From the NCBI GenBank assembly GCA_018268375.1, contig JAFDWS010000008.1:1-64000 (forward strand): a stretch of 64,000 nucleotides of DNA, written 5' to 3'. The stretch is from Armatimonadota bacterium. GTDB taxonomy: Bacteria; Armatimonadota; Fimbriimonadia; Fimbriimonadales; Fimbriimonadaceae. Position numbers and translations under genes: made by a program. Under the pieces are notes generated by a model that saw nothing but the letters and a program-made list of their open reading frames with translations, was not told the origin of the DNA and did no database searches. Shown here piece after piece: positions 1-6,880 of this stretch; within the stretch, counting starts at the first letter, position 1; each line of letters starts with the position of its first letter.

Positions 1-1053
1 TACATCTCCCCCTACTTCGTGACCGACCCCGAGCGCATGGAAGCCGTGCTCGAGAACCCGATCATCCTCATCCACGAGAAGAAGGTCGGCAGCGCGCAGG
101 ACCTCCTGCCGTTCCTCGAGAAGGCGGCCCAGGCCCGCAAGCCGGTGCTGATCATCGCCGAGGACGTCGAGGCTGACGCTCTCGCCACGATCGTCCTGAA
201 CAAGATCCGCGGCGTGCTGCAGATCGCAGCGGTCAAGGCGCCGGGCTTCGGCGACCGCCGCAAGGCCATGCTCGAAGACATCGCCGTGCTCACCAAGGGC
301 CAGTTCATCAGCGAGGACCTCGGCACGAAGCTCGAGAACGTCACGCTGGACATGCTCGGCTCGGCCAAGAAGATCGTCATCACCAAGGAAGACACGACGA
401 TCATCGAGGGTGCGGGGAGCAAGCAGGCCGTCATGGGCCGGATCAGCCAGATCAAGCAGCAGATCGAGAACACGGACAGCAACTACGACCGCGAGAAGCT
501 CCAGGAGCGCCTGGCCAAGCTGAGCGGCGGTGTGGCCGTCATCAAGGTCGGCGCGAGCACCGAGACCGAGCTCAAAGAGAAGAAGCACCGCTACGAGGAC
601 GCCCTTTCGGCGACCCGCGCGGCGGTCGAGGAAGGCACCGTCACCGGTGGCGGCGTGACCCTGCTCGGCGCTCAGAAGGCGTTGGACGGGCTGGGTTCTG
701 GCAAGTCTGCCCTGACTGGCGACGAGCTGACGGGCGTGCAGATCGTCCGCCGGGCTCTGGAGGCCCCGCTCCGCACCATCGCTGAGAACGGCGGCTGGGA
801 AGGCAGCGTGATCGTGGAGAAGGTCCGCGAGGCGAAGGCTGGCCAAGGCCTGAACGCGGCGACCGGCGAGATCGTCGACCTGGCGAAGGCTGGCATCGTT
901 GACCCGACCAAAGTCACCCGCTCCACCATCCAGAACGCGGCTTCGATCGCGGGTCTGGTGTTGACCACCGAGGCTTTGGTGGTCGAGAAGCCCGAGCCCA
1001 AGAAGGCCGCCCCCGCTATGCCGGGTGGCGGCATGGGCGACATGGACTTCTGA
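1..1053 (+). CDS. groEL: Chaperonin GroEL, C-terminal part (5' end outside window)
   Basis: C-terminal ~350 residues of the 60-kDa chaperonin, the double-ring cytoplasmic ATPase that folds proteins with GroES. The frame is open from base 1, so the start lies upstream; the first visible residues (YISPYF) correspond to roughly residue 199 of a ~545-residue GroEL, in the apical domain. The conserved block [14 protein letters not shown], the equatorial segment [15 protein letters not shown] holding the equivalent of the catalytic E. coli Asp398, and a Gly/Met-rich tail ending GGGMGDMDF are intact. groES is expected upstream and is not seen. Family assignment is certain. Confidence 0.98.
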   Translation, partial: YISPYFVTDPERMEAVLENPIILIHEKKVGSAQDLLPFLEKAAQARKPVLIIAEDVEADALATIVLNKIRGVLQIAAVKAPGFGDRRKAMLEDIAVLTKGQFISEDLGTKLENVTLDMLGSAKKIVITKEDTTIIEGAGSKQAVMGRISQIKQQIENTDSNYDREKLQERLAKLSGGVAVIKVGASTETELKEKKHRYEDALSATRAAVEEGTVTGGGVTLLGAQKALDGLGSGKSALTGDELTGVQIVRRALEAPLRTIAENGGWEGSVIVEKVREAKAGQGLNAATGEIVDLAKAGIVDPTKVTRSTIQNAASIAGLVLTTEALVVEKPEPKKAAPAMPGGGMGDMDF

Positions 1054-1070
1054 AAGTCTATTCCTCCGTT

Positions 1071-1299
1071 ACCCCTCCCCTGTTCTGGCGGGGGAGGGTC
1101 AGGGAGGGGGCAGGGACTGATGAGTCAGACTAACGGTGTCTTCCCGAGCGAAGTCGAGGGACCGCCGAAGCTTAAGCGTAGGTGGATGCCGGGTGCTGGC
1201 AACCTGTACTCCGTAGCTCCGTCCACAACGCCAAGGCGTGCCGAGGGTGAAGGCCGGAGCGAAGGAGGATGCAGTCTGGGGGAGGGCTGGGGAGGGGGC
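1071..1299. repeat. G-rich repeat cluster downstream of groEL
   Basis: No believable gene lies between groEL and the PIN gene. The stretch begins with an 8-bp inverted repeat (CCCTCCCC 1073-1080, GGGGAGGG 1091-1098) without a following T-run. It holds two near-identical G-rich 22-mers (1090-1111 and 1278-1299, three mismatches) that each fit a G-quadruplex pattern. A copy of the CCCGAGCGAAGTCGAGGGA element, seen again near 53980-54210, lies around 1144-1162. An 81-codon reading frame here is low-complexity repeat translation. Confidence 0.6.
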
Positions 1300-1352
1300 C
1301 GTCAGGTTCGTGATCCGAGTAACGGAGGATGGTCTGAGGAGGCAATGGGAAG

Positions 1353-2375
1353 ATGGCTCAACTAAGCGATGAGCAGCTATATGTCTTCATAGATGCGAAC
1401 ATACTTCTCGCCTTCTTCGAGTACTCGGAAGACGATTTGGCGGCAGTGCGAACGCTGATCGAAGGCTTCAAGCAGAAGAAGGTTATTCCAATTACAACGC
1501 GCCAGCTTCGCGATGAGGTGTTTAGAAACAGAGGCATCAAGATAAACGCAGCCCTCAAGAGTCTCCGGGAGCAGGGGCTCGATCTGAAGATACCGACTGT
1601 GTGCAAGGGTTACTCAGAGTTTGAAGAACTTAAAGAGCTGCAAAAGCAGTACTCAAAGAAGCGCTCCACGTTGCTGAAGTCGGTCGAAGAAGCCGTCGAG
1701 AGCCGAGAACTGCTGGCGGACAAGGTGATAGACGAATTCTTCGCCTCCGTCGACTTACCGCAAGTATCTGACGCCCTGCTGGAACGGGCGAGACGAAGAA
1801 TTGACTTAGGAAATCCTCCGCACAAGAGCAATTCGATCGGTGATGCCGTCCATTGGGAACACCTGCTTCAAGAGGTGCCGAAAGGGGCTGATATTCACCT
1901 TGTTTCCGGAGATAAGGACTTCGCTTCCGAGCGGGGCTCTGACAACCTCCACGAATACCTCGCCGATGAGTGGGCGAGGCTGAAAGAGGGGAACGCCTAC
2001 CTGTACCGCTCCCTTCGGAGCTTCTTCCAGGCAAAGCTCCCGGGCATCAACCTCCCGTCTGACCTTGTTAGGCAGAAGGTTATAGACGATCTTGGGAAGA
2101 GCTCGAATTTTTCTCGGACCCATCAGTGCATCGCCGCGCTCGCCAAGGTTGACATAACCAGCCCAGAAGACGCAGAAACAATCCTTAGGGCTGCCCTTGA
2201 AAATGCTCAGGTACGTTGGATCATCACTGACGATGACGTCAGTACGTACCTCGAAAACCTTTTAGAAAAGTTCAGCAATGATCTCTCAGACGAGCTTGTG
2301 GAAGCCATCGAGGATGCCTTGGACGATCGACCGCAACCACCGAGCGAGGAGTACGACCCATTTGCAGATGACTAG
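1353..2375 (+). CDS. PIN-domain protein with C-terminal extension
   Basis: A 340-residue predicted cytoplasmic protein with an N-terminal PIN (metal-dependent RNase) domain. The acidic active-site set is visible: Asp14 in FIDANILLAFF, Glu55 in RDEVFR, Asp164 in SIGDAVHWE, and Asp187/Asp189 in VSGDKDF. The first 230 residues resemble the longer PIN proteins of the DUF4935 type; the last ~110 are helical, acidic and of unknown role. ATG 1353 is chosen because GAGGAGG lies 10 bases upstream. Codon use is AT-richer than the neighbours, which hints at transfer. No antitoxin-like gene adjoins it, so a classical VapBC pair is not supported. The RNA target is unknown. Confidence 0.75.
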   Translation: MAQLSDEQLYVFIDANILLAFFEYSEDDLAAVRTLIEGFKQKKVIPITTRQLRDEVFRNRGIKINAALKSLREQGLDLKIPTVCKGYSEFEELKELQKQYSKKRSTLLKSVEEAVESRELLADKVIDEFFASVDLPQVSDALLERARRRIDLGNPPHKSNSIGDAVHWEHLLQEVPKGADIHLVSGDKDFASERGSDNLHEYLADEWARLKEGNAYLYRSLRSFFQAKLPGINLPSDLVRQKVIDDLGKSSNFSRTHQCIAALAKVDITSPEDAETILRAALENAQVRWIITDDDVSTYLENLLEKFSNDLSDELVEAIEDALDDRPQPPSEEYDPFADD

Positions 2376-2402
2376 CATTAGAACATTAAGACTAGGCTGT
2401 GG

Positions 2403-2478
2403 CCCGGTCTGGTCGCTGGCTGAGTAGCGTAACGCAGTCCCATCGGGCGCCAGACCGGGATCACTAGGCGGCTTTTTT
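2403..2478 (+). terminator. Possible terminator after the PIN gene
   Basis: A perfect 10-bp inverted repeat (CCCGGTCTGG 2403-2412, CCAGACCGGG 2450-2459) encloses a 37-base loop with its own small CGCT/AGCG hairpin, and a T6 run follows at 2473-2478. The T-run is 13 bases from the stem, farther than in a canonical intrinsic terminator, so this could instead be a mobile palindromic repeat. Confidence 0.35.
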
Positions 2479-2512
2479 CCCTCGTGTGGAAAGACCTCGC
2501 CGCCACGCGAGA

Positions 2513-3136
2513 TCATCGGTTGCGGGAGCAAGATTGATCCCGCGAGAGCCATACGATCAGGAAGCCGAGGGGAGGCATCAGGAACCCGAGCCAACCATAC
2601 GAGAATCCACATCCAGTGTCGAGCTTCTTGGCTTCAGCCCACTGGGAGCATCCCATTCCACATGCGATCGCACCACCCAAGCGCATAATTAGTCCGAAGA
2701 CTGTAAGCCACTGAAGGTCGTTTTCTGGGCTCTGATTCGCAACACTTACGACAATAGGAAGGAAGGATAAGAGGAACGAGGAAATGCCTCCAATGGCGAG
2801 TTTCTTTCCTGATGTGGTCAATCCCTTCTTCAGGATCGCAGCCTTGTCAGACGCAGATAGTTCATCCTGGACATCGCCTGGAGAAGGCTGAATTGGTGGC
2901 GGATTAAGTGCTTCTGATTCGGCATTGATCGACTTGTCCTGCCGGGAAGATAAATTGTCAGGCGTCCCTGAACCTCCTATGTTTTCGTTAGCAACATCGG
3001 ATTCAGGCGAGGCAATGACGGTACTGTCGACGGGCCTGGCCTCGTCGAACTTTTGCCTCGCGGTCCCGCAGTTGCCGCAAAAGTTCGCCCCATCAGGAAA
3101 CCGTTCACCGCAGTTTATGCAGAATGTGCTCGTCAA
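2513..3136 (-). CDS. Zinc-ribbon membrane protein
   Basis: 207 residues. An N-terminal zinc ribbon has two CxxC knuckles (Cys6/Cys9 and Cys20/Cys23, CINCG and CGNCG), typical of the zinc-ribbon domain found at the start of many small bacterial membrane proteins. After a low-complexity linker (about residues 30-100) come about three hydrophobic segments (LAIGGISSFLLSFLPIVV, a second around LIMRLGGAIACGMGC, and LGFLMPPLGFLIVWL). The start codon is TTG, preceded by GAGGGG on the minus strand. The function is unknown; the ribbon probably faces the cytoplasm. Confidence 0.65.
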   Translation of the reverse strand: MTSTFCINCGERFPDGANFCGNCGTARQKFDEARPVDSTVIASPESDVANENIGGSGTPDNLSSRQDKSINAESEALNPPPIQPSPGDVQDELSASDKAAILKKGLTTSGKKLAIGGISSFLLSFLPIVVSVANQSPENDLQWLTVFGLIMRLGGAIACGMGCSQWAEAKKLDTGCGFSYGWLGFLMPPLGFLIVWLSRDQSCSRNR

Positions 3137-3681
3137 AATTACCCCTCACTCGATTCTCCGAAACTGGGCGAGAATATACCGTTAGATCGCCTGCACTCTA
3201 GTTGGTTGCCGAGCTAATGGCTACTGCAGGTGCCAGAGCGGAACGGATCTTAGTGCCGTTTGAACGCCGGTTTCGGAACGACCAAAGCTGGCCGGCGAGC
3301 TTCGCTCGCGAATCTCTCAACACCAGTCGGCGGGCCCCGCCGTCCTAGCGACGGCTCCGATAGCACGACCCGACATAGGTTCCGTTTCGTCGCCCATATC
3401 CCGACACGCAATTTATTCTCGGCAGGCCAGTTGCGCGGGCGGGTGGCAAGGGTGACGCACAAGGCTCTTGGACACCCTGACCCCGGGGAGCCGTGGCATG
3501 GTCTGGCAGGCCGTGGCTCGGCTCGGCAACACGACGTCCTCCTCCGTGTGACCACCGCACCCCGTTGCAAGCCGGGGGCCGTGGCATGGGCAGACGTGAC
3601 CTCTAGCTCCGGCTGGCAGAAGTGTTCCGGCGTCACGTTTGCCCGTGGCACCGAAGCCCACTTTGTTGGCGCGCCCGCTCC
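3137..3681. other. Gene-poor stretch with short dispersed repeats
   Basis: No credible gene. Open frames run on both strands over the same bases (3250-3820) but encode Arg/Pro/Gly-rich sequence with no recognisable domain, as expected of GC-rich DNA. Copies of a CCGTGGC-centred repeat occur at 3491-3508, 3511-3530 and 3579-3593. Confidence 0.5.
3491..3593 (+). repeat. CCGTGGC-type short repeat, three copies
   Basis: Two adjacent copies (3491-3508, 3511-3530) and a third at 3579 share a CCGTGGCNNGG core; the middle copy continues CTCGGCAAC. Related copies appear at 4431-4450, 5274-5293 and, inverted, 5458-5477. The consensus is about CCGTGGCNCGGCTTGGCAA. The role is unknown. Confidence 0.4.
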
Positions 3682-4326
3682 TCAAAACCCGATCCGGTCG
3701 CGGATGGTTCGGGTCGAATGGACGACACGTGCTTCGCACGCCAGGCAATTCATCATGCGAACGCCTCTGTGAGCCCTTTCCACCGTTGGCTCGGAGAAGC
3801 CCTGGTCGGAGCCACACTTTTCGCAAACGCCTTCGGGGCCCCGTCTGGCCGTTCGCGCTTTGAAGTTTGCCTTTTGCTGCTCGGTGAAAGCACCCACGCC
3901 ACCTTCGCCGGTCTTCAAAGCACTGAACACCTCCAAGAGCCCCGCCTTCATCTCAGCGCCGGACATGCACACAGGAGGACTGTACAGCTCCCATACCTCC
4001 TCGTCATCGATCGGCGCGTCGCCAAGTGGCTGGTACCAAGTGGTGCGGTCGAAGGGTGAAATCTCAACGACGAACCTCTTATCTGGAAAGGCGGATTGGA
4101 GCGCAGTCGCCCACCCTTGGGCCAGTTCCAACTCCGCCGCATAGTCTTCCTCGCCAATAGTTGGATGTTCGTGGTTCGTGAAGTGCTGGTACTCCCAAAG
4201 AGAGAGGTGTCCGACCCTAGCTATTTCGCTCGCGAGCCGTTCCGGGATCAATTCCGCTGGCATATTGAAGACGAGACCGCAGTACGAATGCAGTTCCATG
4301 CCCTCCGAGGGAAACCTGATGTCCAT
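3682..4326 (-). CDS. Hypothetical protein with C-terminal CxxC zinc-binding motif
   Basis: 214 residues, not recognised as a named family. The N-terminal ~150 residues are soluble and acidic with several aromatic stretches. The C-terminal ~45 residues contain two paired cysteines (CEKCGS and CLACEA, about 24 residues apart) that look like a zinc-binding treble-clef or ribbon. No signal peptide or membrane segment is seen. ATG at 4326 is the natural start. It faces the gene-poor repeat zone and has no operon partner. Confidence 0.55.
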   Translation of the reverse strand: MDIRFPSEGMELHSYCGLVFNMPAELIPERLASEIARVGHLSLWEYQHFTNHEHPTIGEEDYAAELELAQGWATALQSAFPDKRFVVEISPFDRTTWYQPLGDAPIDDEEVWELYSPPVCMSGAEMKAGLLEVFSALKTGEGGVGAFTEQQKANFKARTARRGPEGVCEKCGSDQGFSEPTVERAHRGVRMMNCLACEARVVHSTRTIRDRIGF

Positions 4327-4430
4327 GACTCGAGTTTACGCCGCCCGAGCTAGGCGCTTTCACCCTCGCCCGCCTGCATTCTCGTAGCTCCTTGATCATG
4401 CTGCCAATCCCCACTTGTGTCCCATCGGGT

Positions 4431-4450
4431 CGTGGCGCGGCTTGGCAAGG
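4431..4450 (+). repeat. CCGTGGC-type short repeat copy
   Basis: CGTGGCGCGGCTTGGCAAGG, a close match to the repeat seen at 3511-3530 and 5274-5293, sits 47 bases upstream of the small GspE-N-like gene. Confidence 0.35.
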
Positions 4451-4496
4451 CAAACTCTGGCTACTGCGCCGCGTCTAAAGGACTACACTTAGCCCG

Positions 4497-4793
4497 ATGT
4501 GGAGCGAGGATCCGAGAACCATTCAGCATAGACGTGCTCAAGAACTTGGATTACCGTTTGTCGACCTTGACAGGATTACGGTCGACCCAGCTGCGCAGCA
4601 GTTGGTGCCGCTAGCCATCGCAAAAGAACTTCGCTTGGTTCCGATCAAATTGGAGGAAGAGACCCTTTGGGTCGTTGCCTCCGAGCCGACCGTTGATCGC
4701 GCGTCTCTCGAAGTGCTGACCGGCAAGATGGTTCGGATCGCCCTCGGCCTGGCGAGGGAAATCGATGCCTTTCTCGACCGTGACGCGTGGTGA
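4497..4793 (+). CDS. Stand-alone partial MshEN / GspE N-terminal domain protein
   Basis: 98 residues. From residue ~16 it reads LGLPFVDLDRI, then VDPAAQQLVP and AKELRLVPI, then LWVVASEP and LEVLTGK. This is the pattern of the second half of the domain at the N-terminus of type II secretion and type IV pilus ATPases (GspE/PilB/MshE). In MshE that domain binds cyclic di-GMP, but the binding residues lie largely in the first half, which is missing here, and no ATPase domain follows. It could be a fragment or a small regulator. AAAGGA ~17 bases upstream is a weak ribosome site. Confidence 0.55.
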   Translation: MWSEDPRTIQHRRAQELGLPFVDLDRITVDPAAQQLVPLAIAKELRLVPIKLEEETLWVVASEPTVDRASLEVLTGKMVRIALGLAREIDAFLDRDAW

Positions 4794-4913
4794 CTGTTCG
4801 GCAGCCGCAAGGCAGCATTTGGGGCCGTGGCCCAAATTGATGACCCGTACCCTCGTGAGGCTGTCGTCGATCAGCTCGCGTACACATAGGATCGGATAGG
4901 ATTCTCGACGACG

Positions 4914-5255
4914 ATGTTTGAACAGGAAGCGAAGCCCAATCCGAATGTGTGTCCCGGCCGCTTCTGTTTCATGTGGTCGGGAGCTTCGCACCTCGCGGGC
5001 GGTTCGACAGAGCGCGCACAGCCGCAAATTACCGAAGGTGATGGTGGACGGTGCGCTTGCCCGTTTGGGAACTGCAGACGGGCCACAGGGGAGGACGAGG
5101 ATCGGGATTGGTATGAGCCGCACGAGCCGCATCTGCGAGAAGGGGGTCTTCCTTGGTTCTATTTCATCCCATCACCGCTCTTACTTCGACCCGAATTGAG
5201 GGAGGAATACTTGCAGCAGTCCCAGAGCCTTTGGGGGAAGGATCACTGGAAGTAG
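4914..5255 (+). CDS. Doubtful small hypothetical protein
   Basis: 113 residues. The C-terminal third (LREGGLPWFYFIPSPLL, then PELREEYLQQ) has a natural-looking composition and the frame uses varied codons, unlike the repeat-derived frames around it. There is no recognisable domain, no ribosome site before ATG 4914, and a second frame overlaps it. It may be a remnant of a former gene. Confidence 0.3.
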   Translation: MFEQEAKPNPNVCPGRFCFMWSGASHLAGGSTERAQPQITEGDGGRCACPFGNCRRATGEDEDRDWYEPHEPHLREGGLPWFYFIPSPLLLRPELREEYLQQSQSLWGKDHWK

Positions 5256-5273
5256 GGGCACGGCGGTGGGGGG

Positions 5274-5293
5274 CGTGGTCCGGCTTGGCGACC
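5274..5293 (+). repeat. CCGTGGC-type short repeat copy
   Basis: CGTGGTCCGGCTTGGCGACC lies 23 bases before the decanucleotide array and matches the dispersed repeat of this region. An inverted copy at 5458-5477 lies beyond the array, so the array is flanked by the two copies in opposite orientation. Confidence 0.4.
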
Positions 5294-5315
5294 CAGCCTC
5301 TACTCCCTCTCCTCC

Positions 5316-5384
5316 GTCGCAAGCTGTCGCAAGCTGTCGCAAGCTGTCGCAAGCTGTCGCAAGCTGTCGCAAGCTGTCGCAAGC
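5316..5384. repeat. Decanucleotide tandem repeat, 6.9 copies
   Basis: The unit GTCGCAAGCT is repeated head-to-tail without error across 69 bases: six perfect AAGCTGTCGC units from 5321 to 5380 plus partial units on each side. The 10-bp period breaks every reading frame, so it is not coding. A 10-bp unit keeps each copy on nearly the same face of the helix. Copy number is likely to vary between strains. Confidence 0.95.
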
Positions 5385-5457
5385 CGGTTCTTACCCAGAG
5401 GTGCCTTCCCGGCTTGCAGCTTGGCCCGGCAAAAGGAAGGACTTTTGAGGTGACCGC

Positions 5458-5477
5458 TGCCAAGCCGGGCCACGGCC
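5458..5477 (-). repeat. CCGTGGC-type short repeat copy, inverted
   Basis: On the minus strand this reads GGCCGTGGCCCGGCTTGGCA, the best match to the consensus of the dispersed repeat. It is inverted relative to the copy at 5274. Confidence 0.4.
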
Positions 5478-5505
5478 CCGGAGGCTGGGAGAGGGTGTCC
5501 CTACC

Positions 5506-5536
5506 ATGGGGGCACAGACTAGGGAGGAGACCCCTT
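5506..5536 (+). repeat. 31-bp direct repeat, left copy
   Basis: Matches 6834-6864 at 30 of 31 positions (core GGGCACAGACTAGGGAGG, then AGACCCCTT). The two copies lie 1.3 kb apart in the same orientation and enclose the genes at 5551-6222 and 6356-6772. This copy ends 14 bases beyond the stop codon of the minus-strand gene. Confidence 0.85.
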
Positions 5537-5550
5537 GGGGACGGGGGACG

Positions 5551-6222
5551 TCACTCTGTTGGCTTTGGCTCCGCCCGTGCCAGCTCGCCCTGCGCGAGGC
5601 CGACGATCTTGGCGAAGAGCTCGCGGGCCTTCCGCTTTCCCGCCTGCGCGACCATGTAGAACACCGATCCTCCGGCGGTGAGCAGAGCCAGGGGCCCCAG
5701 GATCGCGGGGATGGCGCCCCCATGAGACCCGAGGCCGATGGCGAGGGGGATCGAGAGGACGAGAGGCACGTGCAAGCCCGTGAAGTACGCGAGCAGCGGG
5801 ACCTGGCGGAAGGCGATGCGCGTCCGGCCGCGCTTTGACGACACCTTGAGCGTGCCGCAGACGCCGCCGCGCCAAGCTTGGGCCTCGATGGACTTGCCGA
5901 ACGTCTGTGCGCGCTGCAGTTTCACAAGGTCGCGGATTTGGTCCATGAGCTCGCTGAGCCCATCGTCGTCAAGCTCACCGTCCAGCACCTTGTCCTGCTC
6001 CTCGATGAGGTTGAAGAGCGAGTGCTTCGGGGCGGTGGCCGGGGGTGAGTCGATCGCCTTCTGGAGATAGTCCTTGTCGATGCCCGCCTCGGTGGCGATA
6101 CGGACGAGCTCTTCGTAGGTCACTCCCGGCGTGTACTCAGACGCGCCCGATTGCTCCTGGAGGCGCGCCGCCTGTTGCAGGATCTCGCTTGCCTCCCTTT
6201 CCGAGAACACGTTGCCTGGCAT
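5551..6222 (-). CDS. Membrane protein with N-terminal AAxLQE helical domain
   Basis: 223 residues, no named family. Residues ~6-60 form a helical segment, FSEREASEILQQAARLQEQ followed by a helix ending EAGIDKDYLQKAI. The same layout opens the protein encoded at 6881-7480. A linker (~65-130) leads to two hydrophobic helices (LAYFTGLHVPLVLSIPLAIGLG and AIPAILGPLALLTAGGSVFYMVA) and a basic C-terminal tail. It is predicted to be an inner-membrane protein with both ends in the cytoplasm. The role is unknown; the domain may mediate oligomerisation. Confidence 0.65.
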   Translation of the reverse strand: MPGNVFSEREASEILQQAARLQEQSGASEYTPGVTYEELVRIATEAGIDKDYLQKAIDSPPATAPKHSLFNLIEEQDKVLDGELDDDGLSELMDQIRDLVKLQRAQTFGKSIEAQAWRGGVCGTLKVSSKRGRTRIAFRQVPLLAYFTGLHVPLVLSIPLAIGLGSHGGAIPAILGPLALLTAGGSVFYMVAQAGKRKARELFAKIVGLAQGELARAEPKPTE

Positions 6223-6247
6223 TTCCGAGCCAAGTGTACGCCCAGGA

Positions 6248-6275
6248 GGGTGCCGTGGGGGACGGGGGGCGGGGG
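6248..6275 (+). other. G-quadruplex motif between divergent genes
   Basis: Four G-runs (GGG, GGGGG, GGGGGG, GGGGG) separated by 6, 2 and 1 bases fit the standard intramolecular G-quadruplex pattern. It sits 26 bases upstream of the minus-strand gene start at 6222 and ~80 bases upstream of the plus-strand gene at 6356, where it could affect either promoter. Confidence 0.5.
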
Positions 6276-6355
6276 ACAGCCCGTCAAAAGCCCGCAGGTA
6301 TCCTGTCCGCGCTGTTTCGGCCGGGAGCCGGGCAGGTCACCGTGGAGAAGTCTGG

Positions 6356-6772
6356 ATGGGATCGATGAAAGAAACTGCGATGGGGTTTTTCGAGGCGTGC
6401 GAAACCGGTAAGGGATGGAACGGCTGCGCTCCGTTTTGTAAGGCTGGGGCGACGTTTTCGTCTCAAACCGGCGCCTTGGCCGACATCACAACCCTCGAGC
6501 AGTACACAGAATGGATGAAAGGTCTTTTCACGCCCATCCCCGACGGCAGCTATGAAGTCAAGTCTTTCGCGGTCGATGAAGAGCGCAACAACGTGGCCGC
6601 ATTTGGCGTCTTCCGCGGCACTCACCTCGGCGAGGGCGGCCCCGTTCCCGCTACTGGAAAGCGCGTGGAGGCCGACTACGTTTACGTCATGCAGTTTGAA
6701 GACGGCAAGATCGCGCACATGACGAAAATCTGGAACGACGGCTTCAGCATGGTCCAGCTCGGCTGGGCCTGA
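6356..6772 (+). CDS. NTF2-like / SnoaL-type protein (ester cyclase family)
   Basis: 138 residues, soluble. The N-terminal MGFFEACETGKGW is followed by a cone-shaped alpha+beta fold signature: WMKGLF, an alternating strand segment SYEVKSFAVDEERNNVAAFGVFRGTH, VEADYVYVMQFEDGKIAHMTKIWND, and a hydrophobic end. This is the SnoaL/NTF2-like superfamily, which includes polyketide cyclases and many small proteins without known substrate. ATG 6356 is preferred because GGAG lies 8 bases upstream; the next ATG (6365) is possible. It stands alone between two AAxLQE genes. Confidence 0.75.
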   Translation: MGSMKETAMGFFEACETGKGWNGCAPFCKAGATFSSQTGALADITTLEQYTEWMKGLFTPIPDGSYEVKSFAVDEERNNVAAFGVFRGTHLGEGGPVPATGKRVEADYVYVMQFEDGKIAHMTKIWNDGFSMVQLGWA

Positions 6773-6833
6773 GCGCGGTTCGAGGGGGCGGTGCCCTTTG
6801 CACCCTGGGTTGGGACGAACAATCTTGACGGGG

Positions 6834-6864
6834 ATGAGGGCACAGACTAGGGAGGAGACCCCTT
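6834..6864 (+). repeat. 31-bp direct repeat, right copy
   Basis: Second copy of the element at 5506-5536 (one mismatch). It ends 16 bases before the ATG at 6881, so it lies in the probable promoter or leader of that gene and may provide its ribosome site (AGGGAGGAG). Confidence 0.85.
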
Positions 6865-6880
6865 TGGTATTGTTGTCGCC

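Larger units (their letters stand above)
4794..5550. other. Repeat-rich intergenic region
   Basis: About 750 bases without a firmly supported gene. It contains one doubtful reading frame (4914-5255), a 10-bp tandem array (5316-5384), two CCGTGGC-type repeats (5274-5293 and 5458-5477 inverted), and the left copy of a 31-bp direct repeat (5506-5536). Other open frames crossing the array are repeat translations. Confidence 0.5.

Noticed and set aside
1120..1365. 81-residue open frame before the PIN gene
   Set aside because: It is translated G-rich and REP-like repeat sequence of low complexity.
3250..3826. Several overlapping open frames on both strands
   Set aside because: Arg/Pro/Gly-rich, mutually overlapping, no recognisable domain; typical of non-coding GC-rich DNA.
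5316..5384. CRISPR array
   Set aside because: 10-bp units directly abut with no spacers, and no cas genes are nearby.
5153..5659. 168-residue frame and its antisense partners across the decanucleotide array
   Set aside because: They exist because the 10-bp repeat lacks stop codons; composition is that of the repeat.
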